Assembly: GCA_026745465.1 (NCBI GenBank)
Contig: JACYXH010000268.1
Location: forward strand, 107,593-171,592
DNA: 64,000 nucleotides
Direction: 5' to 3'
Source of the DNA: Lota lota
Lineage: Eukaryota > Chordata > Actinopteri > Gadiformes > Lotidae
Positions 56,890 through 64,000 of the stretch are shown in pieces (positions within the stretch are counted from its first letter, which is position 1; every line of letters begins with the position of its first letter). Both the position numbers and the translations under genes were made by a program. The notes beneath the pieces are model-generated. The model made no database searches. It had not been told where the DNA came from and worked only from the letters and a program-made list of their open reading frames with translations.

Positions 56890-58600
56890 CTTATTTAAAA
56901 TAAATTCAAATGGCATTTCATCACATACATTACAGATAGTCAACAGTTCTCTTCTATCAGGTGAATTCCTTCAGGCCTTGAAAACTGCAGCTATTTAGCC
57001 ACTTCTGAAAAATAATAATCTTGATGCATCAGTAATTAGCAGTTACAAGCCTATATCCAACCTATAGTTTCTAAGTAAAATCATTGAAAAAGTGTTCCTA
57101 CAATTCAGCCCCTTTCTGGCTTAAAACTATTTTGGACATTTGTCAGTCTGGATTCCGACCCCCACAACACTGAGTCTGCTTGTGTCAAGGCTACATTACG
57201 TATACTTAAACATAATCTCTGTTCTAACATTATTTGGATCATAGTGCTGCAGTGGATAATAGTATTACTATCGAATCAATAATTATCTAATAATAACAAT
57301 TATTATTAGATCATATTAATGAAATGCAAGAAAATGGGGAAGGGCTGTCTGGTATAGCACTGATTTGGTTCAAACACTTCTTAAAATAGGCAACATACTG
57401 CTTTGTTATTGGTGACAAGACATATTATGTGGGGTTCCACCAGGGTCTATTCTGGTGCTGCTTATGCTCAACCTTTGAAATCCTCACTCACACTATTCCA
57501 AACTATGAACAACAATATCTCCTACCACAACTATGCAGATTACATAGTTGTGAATCATATTTGATTCACTTATCAAGTGAATGGAGCAATAAATGACTGG
57601 ATGTGCCACGACCTCTCCCATCTAAATAAAGATACATACAACTGAAACATTTAGGAAATAATTGAAGTCAACGCTTAACAATGAATCTCTATCATCGAAC
57701 ACTAAAAACCCAATCCCTAATCTTGGCGTAGTTATCAACATAGAAAAAAGTTTAGTAGTAGTTAGGGTTTAGTTTTTTTTACGCAAAGGGAAGCATGGAC
57801 CAGCTTTAGAAACATAAGGAAGTGAAACTAGCGTGTTCTGTGGAACACTACAGCGATATAGAGATATCCTACCGATTTATCCTGCGGGTTCTATTACAAT
57901 ACAAGGCTTATTGGTTAATGCTATGATATCACACTAATAACCTCAAGTGTGACATCTGCCAAAGTGTCAATGAAATGTATCCACTGCCAATAGATTTGAT
58001 TTTAGGGGTGAAAGTAGGCATATTAGACAGTTGGTCTGATTTCAGGAGTGGAGGAAGTGTGGATTCAGTAACTTCTTTCAGTATAAAGTGGGGTTTTCCA
58101 TGCCTTCGTCCATCAGCCTTTCAGTATGCCCAACATATACTAAATCCTAAGATCGTGATGAACAGGTGAGAACCTAGGAGTGTCTCTGAGCTTCTCATCA
58201 AAGGTAAATCGACTTGTTAGCCAGCACCAGCCAAGAGATAGGTACTAGATTAGAGGTTTCCTACATGTTCCTTGTCCACCCTGCCCCATCCAACCATAAC
58301 ACTGCCTCTGAGTTAGCGTATGATCATGACTGGATGCTGCCTGGCTACCCTTTTTTTTTCTTTTTTCTAACAATTACATTTTTACTTACTGACTTTACTG
58401 TTGAGCTTGTTATGCTACCATTATGTCTGCCCAGTATGGCACCCACTGCACTCCTAGCAGTCTTTCGGCCCTCCTTCTCAATGAGTTTTTCCTTGCTCCA
58501 TGGGGAGCAAGGGTTAGGGGGAGTAATACAATGTGGCCTGTGAAGCCCTTAGTGACTGTAACTGAACAAATACAATGGACTTGACTTGACTGCGTTTCCT
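56890..58600 (+). mobile_element. Degenerate L2/Maui-like LINE
   Basis: Scattered reverse-transcriptase words can be read across frames: LKTAAI.PLLKNNNLD, SSYKPISNL, SKIIEKV (about 56970-57095), SGFRPP (about 57150), GLSGIALIWFKHFLK (about 57345) and a region corresponding to the polymerase active-site motif near 57530. The 3' part at about 58370-58560, with CTGTGAAGCCCTTAGTGACT, resembles fish L2 3' ends. Many stops and indels. No ends or target duplications were located. Confidence 0.55.
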
Positions 58601-59236
58601 AAGGCCCTCATGGAAATAGACGGTCCCGAATCTAGCAATGAACTCTTTTGTCTTTTTGAAATAGCAATGGATTAAAAATAATGTAAAATTCCACATTCAG
58701 CCAAGGGATCTCTGAATTTGTGATTTTAAATTAGCAGAACTATAGAAACCTGGCTGAGGTATTGAGGACACGAATGACTCTGACCATGGTCAGAGCAGAG
58801 CAGAGACAGGACCTGTGGCCCCTGTTGCAAATATTTGATTGCATTATGGCCATGACATCGTACAACAGTTTGGTTTATCGGTCACCATAAAATACCCATG
58901 CATTTCTAAACTTTCAGATAAACATCAAGGTATTGGACTACAGTATGTTGGCCTAAATATATTGATGTAATCTTTTAAATTGTTCTTTATGATGCAGTGC
59001 AGCCTTCCCTTCTGCAGGAAGTTAAGAAACTAAAGATTTAGCCACTCTTACCCAACTGTATATAACTAGCAGATCTGCTTAAGTTGTTTGGAATTTATCT
59101 TGAACAAAAAGTTTAAAACCACGCTAATTACACTGGTCTCAACGTCACAGATAAATAGGGATGAAGTAATAGTATAATCTAGCCATCTCGTAGGTGACTG
59201 CATATATTTTGTAACTAATGGAAAAAAACTAATATA
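58601..59236. other. No gene recognised
   Basis: AT-rich intergenic sequence. Confidence 0.35.
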
Positions 59237-59539
59237 TTGGTAACACTTTACAATAAGGGCACATTAATGAACCATTAATTAACATTAGTTAATTCAGTAA
59301 TAAGCATTATTATATAGCATTAGCATAGCGGTTAGGGTTTGGGGGTTAGGTTAACTCACTAAATAATAATAATGAATACCTTAGTTAACATGAACACCAT
59401 AAATAAACATGTACACCATTAGCAAATTAACTAGACACATTTGTTAACTGTTAATTTACTGTTAGTTCCTGCGTATCACTGCATTAATTAATATTAATTA
59501 ATGGTTCATTAATGTACCCTTATTGTAAAGTGTTACCAA
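59237..59539. mobile_element. Palindromic MITE
   Basis: 303 bp starting TTGGTAACACTTTACAATAA and ending with its reverse complement. Inverted arms extend about 60 bp with few mismatches (…GGGCACATTAATGAACCATT… / …AATGGTTCATTAATGTACCC…). ATA flanks both sides, a possible short duplication. The centre contains GGTTAGGGTTTGGGGGTTAGG. No coding capacity. Confidence 0.85.
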
Positions 59540-59887
59540 ATACTACATATTTATATTTTCTATTTATATTAAAACCGGACATAACAGTTAAAATAGAACT
59601 ATCAGAATAAATCATTCAATTATATTGATCATCAATAAATGTAATTTAATTATTTTCAAGTTGTACATGTGTTGGAGATGTACGCTAATATATCTGAGAT
59701 AAAGGTGACATAAAGGTGCGCACCTGTTGAATCATCAAGGATGAGACAGAGAAGGAGTGTGCTATGAAACTTCACCTGACACCTGACACCCGAGTATTGC
59801 GTCTGCAGATATGTGTGAGTACAGGATTTCAACATCACAGACATCATTAAAAAGCACAACCATGAACAACCCACTTCCGTTGTCTCA

Positions 59888-59897
59888 GGGAAATTCC
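59888..59897 (+). promoter_or_regulatory. NF-kappaB site of il1b promoter
   Basis: GGGAAATTCC is a perfect kappaB consensus (GGGRNNYYCC), 19-28 bp upstream of the TATA box. IL-1 beta genes are NF-kappaB targets in vertebrates. Confidence 0.7.
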
Positions 59898-59915
59898 TCT
59901 TTCAGCTAAAAGGGC

Positions 59916-59924
59916 TTATATAAG
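59916..59924 (+). promoter_or_regulatory. TATA box of il1b
   Basis: TTATATAAG, about 30 bp before a probable transcription start near 59945-59950. The non-coding exon ends at 60029 (CACAG|GTAAAT). Confidence 0.75.
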
Positions 59925-60259
59925 CGTTAAAGGTTGCACTACTAACTCAGAAAATCTGTTCCACCACTTTGAAGGGAGTAAAAAAACATAAAGACTTCTT
60001 GTGTACCGTCAATCAACAATCTCTCACAGGTAAATTAGTTTTCTTTTTTACACTCGTTTTTATTGTGGTCTTGTACACTTTCAATTATTCTATTGTTATG
60101 ATCTATTATGAATTACTGTTATTTTTTTAATTTTTTATTCTTTCGATACCTATTCATATTTTGTTAAACGTTATCATCTTATTCTTCTCAAACCCAAATG
60201 TGTTTGGTTGGTAAAAGCGTTTGTGTTCTCTTGGCTAGCTATCCCACCACTGTGAAGAC

Positions 60260-63200
60260 ATGGCGTTTGAGTGTGACTGCGGCATCATGAAGGTGAGTTT
60301 CTGCAACCCAACTCCAATCTGTCTGTCACCCTCCATCATAACCACCGGTAGACACAGATAATACAATACAATTCAACTTATTGTCCACACAAGGTGGAAG
60401 ATTACGTTTTGCTTCACTTGGTATATACACAAGTAAATTACACATAGACCCAAGATACTTTTAAACATCCCAAAACCTTAAAAAGCAGCAATATGGTGAA
60501 CTTGACATGGGTTGTGCAAAACATGCACATGTTTGGGGTTATTTCTACCTTCAGTTCAAGAGGCCAATTGCACTGGGGAAGAAAAACTTCGTCTTCTATA
60601 TTCATAGTTTCCACTGGCAACCTACAATGTCTCCCTGAGTGCAGCATAATAATAATATCAAGATATGTTCACTTTAAACTGGACTCAAAACGATGGGCAG
60701 TCAGAAATGTCAAACTGCGAATTCAAGAGGTGAGAAGCCTCATCTATTAAGCATCAGGGGTTTCTTGCTTAAACCCTGCTGTGTGTATAAATCTCCCAGC
60801 TGCCCTGGGGTTTTACTCACGCTAAAAGAAATGTCTTACCATTGTGAGCTCCTCACCAATAGCAAACAACCTCAAGTGAGCATTGGAGCAGCAGGATGCC
60901 CCAGGGCATGGATCTGGAGATTACCCATCACCCTCTGACCATGAGGCATGTAGTCAACCTGGTCATCGCCATCGACCGATTAAAGGGCAGCCAATCCGAG
61001 AAGGTCCAGAGCTCTGAGTTCAGAGATGAGGACCTGCTCAACATCTTGCTCGAGAATGCCTTGGACGGTAAGCTGACACACACACACACACACTGACACA
61101 CACATACGCGCACAAAGAAACAGGCACACATGCACACACAAACACACACAAAAATATGAAAGTAAGGGGAGAAAAATCTTTCCCATGGATACTCAAATGT
61201 CCCATGCCACACATCATTCTTGACCCGAAAGTCATATTGGGTACATTCAGTCTCAAAAAGCGCTGCCCAAGCAGCTCAAAATCCAATCCAAATCACTATA
61301 CTCATTAGAATAACACAGAGATAGAACCACGTTTGCTTGCTGACCTCGATCTCCTTCTGTTCCCGACAGAACAACTAGTGCTGGAGCTGACGGAGGCAAC
61401 GCCGTCCAGAGGCTTCAGCGTTATCGAGCCGCCGCAGCAGTGCAAACTGAGGGACACCCAGAAGAGAAGCCTGGTCCTGGTGAAGGAAGTGATGGAGCTG
61501 AACACCATCCGGCTCCAGGGCGGCACCACAGACCATGAAGGTAAGGGCCTTAATGCAGCCCAGCATTTGAGCTCTGAAGTGTTATGCTTACATATATTTG
61601 GTGCACATTTCTGTGTTTGTTTTGGTAAGTATACTCAATTTATAATTTTTTATTGCCTTTTTTATTTATATCTGGAACAGGGCAGTTGTGACAACATATA
61701 TAGGGGCAGGGTGACCTATTCACGGTTAGGGGGGTTTGACTCCCTACCCATTCTTGAGCAACATGCCCTAATAATTCTTTCAAAGCGACTTACAGTCAAT
61801 GTATTTTTAGAAACACGTCATTAAGGAGAAAGCAGGGAGTGCTTTCTCCTTAATGACGTGTATCAAAAAAAATGCATTGACTGTTAGTCGCTTTGAAAAA
61901 AGGTTTCTTCTATATAACTAAATAGTAGTAATGGTAAATGGAATATTTACTTAGATAGCTTGGATAGGCTTAGATAGCCTGGGCCTTCCTTTTCAAATGA
62001 TTGGATCTACTAGGAGTAGTGACGATGAGTGAGGGTTTGACGTGAGGTCTTAAAGTTGATTCACAACACGATTATCTAACGAGTGAAAGCTGAACTTTTA
62101 TTTTGTCTTCTTCTTCTTCTTTCCCTCCCACTCATCAGTGACTTTGAACATGTCAACCTACCTGGACCCCATGCCGAGTGCCTCAGCCCAGCCAGTTGCC
62201 CTGGGTATCAGGGGCACCAAGTTGTACCTGTCGTGCACACAGAAAGCAGACAGACCCACCCTGAATATAGAGGTAAGACCATCAACCTGCTTGCATAGAT
62301 CACACACGGGTGCTATCAGACTTGAGCTTGTGTGTGTGTGTATACTTAGTTTGCAGTCTAATAATAATAATGATGGTGAACTTTATATTTAAGATTATAT
62401 GTATAAAGTAGGTACAACTCAAGGGCCATTCAGTAGCGGGCCAGATGTACATAGAACAAGGTCGATATAGGAGGGTTTCAATCATGGGATATGAAGTTCC
62501 ATTGAATTTCCAACCCACCTTCTTGGTGCTTGCTCACCATTCTAATAACAATAATACCGGTTGCTTGGTTATTGTTGAATGTTTTGGTCAAGAAGAACGG
62601 AGATGGTGGCTTGAACTTCTTGAACAGAACTTCACATCTCGTGATTTAATCCCTCCTATAGTTCATAATCTGACTACCAGGGGAGCAGCTGTCTGCTGGG
62701 GTCACATCACTCAATATAGGTCTTAAAAGTATGATAAATCTAAAGTTTCGACTTAAAGTGGTATCCATGATCACAGTATGGTGTCAGTTTGAAAGAGTGA
62801 AAACTTTAGAATTATTGTATCTGTGAGATTGATGGTTTGGCCAATAGGAAAGCTGTGGATACAGTGAGTAGCCCTATCACTAGTTGTATAGGTGTCTGTA
62901 GGCTTAATGCTCTGTAGGCCTACAGGTCAGCTTACTCATTTTGATACTCACTAAGGAACATTCAATCAAATATTTATCTGATTTGACAAATAACTTAAAT
63001 GTTACGTTATTGGATAAATCAAATGAATACTTTGAATGTTCCCGAATTCTTGTGTCCACCTGGCGGGTATATATTTTAAGGAAAGATATACACTATACAT
63101 GCTAAATGTTTCACGATAAAAACAAATTAAAAACATGTTAAAGGTTTAAAACAACACTTTACGCCATTCATGTTGTCCTTCTGGTTTTTGTAGGAGGTGG

Positions 63201-63412
63201 AGAACACAGACAACCTGAAGAGCATCAGCAAGGACAGTGACATGGTGCGCTTCCTGTTCTACAGGAGTGACATGGGGCTCAGCACCAGCTCCCTAATGTC
63301 TGCCCGGTACTCTGGTTGGTACATCAGCACCGCCCCGGAAGACAACTTACCTGTCGATGTGTGTCTGCAGTCTGATAGCCGCTACCAGAATTTCACAATC
63401 CTTCAGAGCTAG
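60260..63412 (+). CDS. il1b: Interleukin-1 beta
   Basis: Pro-inflammatory cytokine, beta-trefoil fold, signals through IL-1R1/IL-1RAP. Exons: 5'UTR exon ending 60029, then 60260-60292 ([11 protein letters not shown]), about 60896-61067 ([20 protein letters not shown]), 61370-61540, 62139-62272 and 63194-63412. Characteristic fish IL-1 words are [48 protein letters not shown] and [12 protein letters not shown] (IL-1 family signature region), stop TAG 63410-63412. There is no signal peptide, as expected, and no obvious caspase-1 site, as in most fish. Exons from 60896 on join in phase (1, 1, 0). The 33-nt exon 60260 ends in phase 0 and does not lead into the MPQG frame, so translation may start at 60896, or an intermediate exon or base is missing. 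A retroelement fragment occupies the intervening intron. Confidence 0.93.
60360..60650. repeat. Retroelement tail fragment in il1b intron
   Basis: ACAATTCAACTTATTGTCCA...TTTGCTTCACTTGG and, about 190 bp on, GCCAATTGCACTGGGGAAGA resemble a common fish non-LTR 3' end. Family not determined. Confidence 0.5.
61778..61898. mobile_element. Foldback element in il1b intron
   Basis: Outer arms TTTCAAAGCGACTTACAGTC / GACTGTTAGTCGCTTTGAAA and an inner perfect 22-bp stem (61813-61834 with 61840-61861, ACACGTCATTAAGGAGAAAG...) make an almost complete 121-bp hairpin with a 5-bp loop. The AAAGCGACTTACAGT words occur in teleost SINE tails, so this may be two opposed SINE tails or a MITE. Confidence 0.8.
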
Positions 63413-64000
63413 ACTTGTGCCTACGTTTGTATTACAATGCAATGCATAGAAATACAGTTTTATATATAGGTATATATTTTTTTTTATTATATATATATAT
63501 CAAATCATATTTATACTCCTCTTTGCTGAAATCATATTTACATATTTATTGGCCATATCTGTGCTTTTAATTTAATGGAATACTTTGCTAAAACCTAAAA
63601 ATGTTAGCGCATATGCCTATAAGCGGCCTGTTTTTGTGTATTGCACCAAAACATAAACACATGTTGATTTTCTTTAGCGATTATGTACTAAGTACAGTAA
63701 CGTAAACAGTCTACTAGCCATTAGCAGTCGTTGACAAGGCTTTACATTTTTATTTATTTAGGCTATCTAAATATTTATTAAATTAAATCATATTTATACA
63801 CTTTATTGAAATCAATAAAGTATTTGGTGGCCATGTATGTGAGCTTTTGGTTTAGAAAAAGCCCAGGACTTCATTTTTGGACAAATAAAAATCGTAATGC
63901 AGTCCTGTGTTGGTAATGAGCACTTGGATGCAGAGATGTATGAAAACATTATTTTCAGTTTTCCGTTTTTGAGCGTGTATGTACTAAGTTGGAGTGTAGT
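63413..64000 (+). other. il1b 3' UTR with AU-rich elements
   Basis: At least eight ATTTA motifs (for example near 63506, 63536, 63545, 63750 and 63770), as in unstable cytokine mRNAs. AATAAA-type polyadenylation signals lie near 63814 (ATCAATAAAGTA) and 63883 (CAAATAAAAATC). Confidence 0.7.

Overview
The window is eukaryotic nuclear DNA from a teleost fish. The evidence is multi-exon genes with GT-AG introns and vertebrate protein families, very long CA/GT and CT microsatellites, many minisatellites, and a fish-type repeat set (hAT, Ginger-like, DIRS, L2-like LINE, tRNA-derived SINE, Gypsy-like LTRs). The density of dinucleotide repeats would fit a cod-like (gadiform) genome, but that is inference. 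Several exons carry single-base losses inside short homopolymer runs, so part of the damage described below may be sequencing error rather than biology.

Layout. 439-1915 (+): last exons of a gene with a Gly/Pro/Tyr-rich tail, perhaps RNA-binding. 5105-6026 (+): a signal-peptide exon and an exon encoding the complete first ligand-binding (L1) domain of the insulin/IGF1-receptor family. 6413-16721 (+): Ig-domain and transmembrane exons of an MCAM (CD146)-like adhesion molecule. The L1 exon is symmetric (phase 1-1) and phase-compatible with the MCAM exons, so a chimeric or cassette product is possible. A 2.77-kb non-autonomous LTR retrotransposon with a coiled-coil plus zinc-knuckle gag sits in an MCAM intron. 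17855-18491: a solo LTR with a perfect 5-bp target duplication. 19358-20331 (-): an intron-containing integrase relic. 20980-22210 (+): possible exons of an unidentified gene behind a CRE-type promoter. 24931-29967 (+): slc7a3 (cationic amino-acid transporter), with an in-frame TAA in a conserved segment.

30838-31455: an internally deleted hAT element with a perfect 8-bp target duplication. 32330-34300: minisatellites. 35220-36066 (+): C-terminal half of a dead hAT transposase. 37144-46891 (-): knl1 (kinetochore scaffold 1), 24 coding exons whose phases all join, giving about 1416 codons with SILK and RVSF PP1-docking motifs and a C-terminal RWD region. 48279-50499 (+): a small kinetochore-associated protein (knstrn/SKAP-like), head-to-head with knl1 but carrying a nonsense codon and a lost splice donor. 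52171-53065 (-): exons of a basic nuclear protein, identity uncertain. 53925-55850 (-): a DIRS-type tyrosine-recombinase retrotransposon relic. 56890-58600: an L2-like LINE relic. 60260-63412 (+): il1b (interleukin-1 beta), with a kappaB site and TATA box upstream and AU-rich elements downstream.

How genes relate. knl1 and knstrn both act at the outer kinetochore and share a short divergent promoter interval of roughly 0.7 kb. The other genes have unrelated roles (adhesion, amino-acid transport, inflammation). The most unusual items are the L1-domain exon joined in phase to MCAM, the KNL1 whose central exon carries a 30-residue array in place of MELT repeats, a telomere-palindrome satellite inside a knl1 intron, and the gag-only LTR element.
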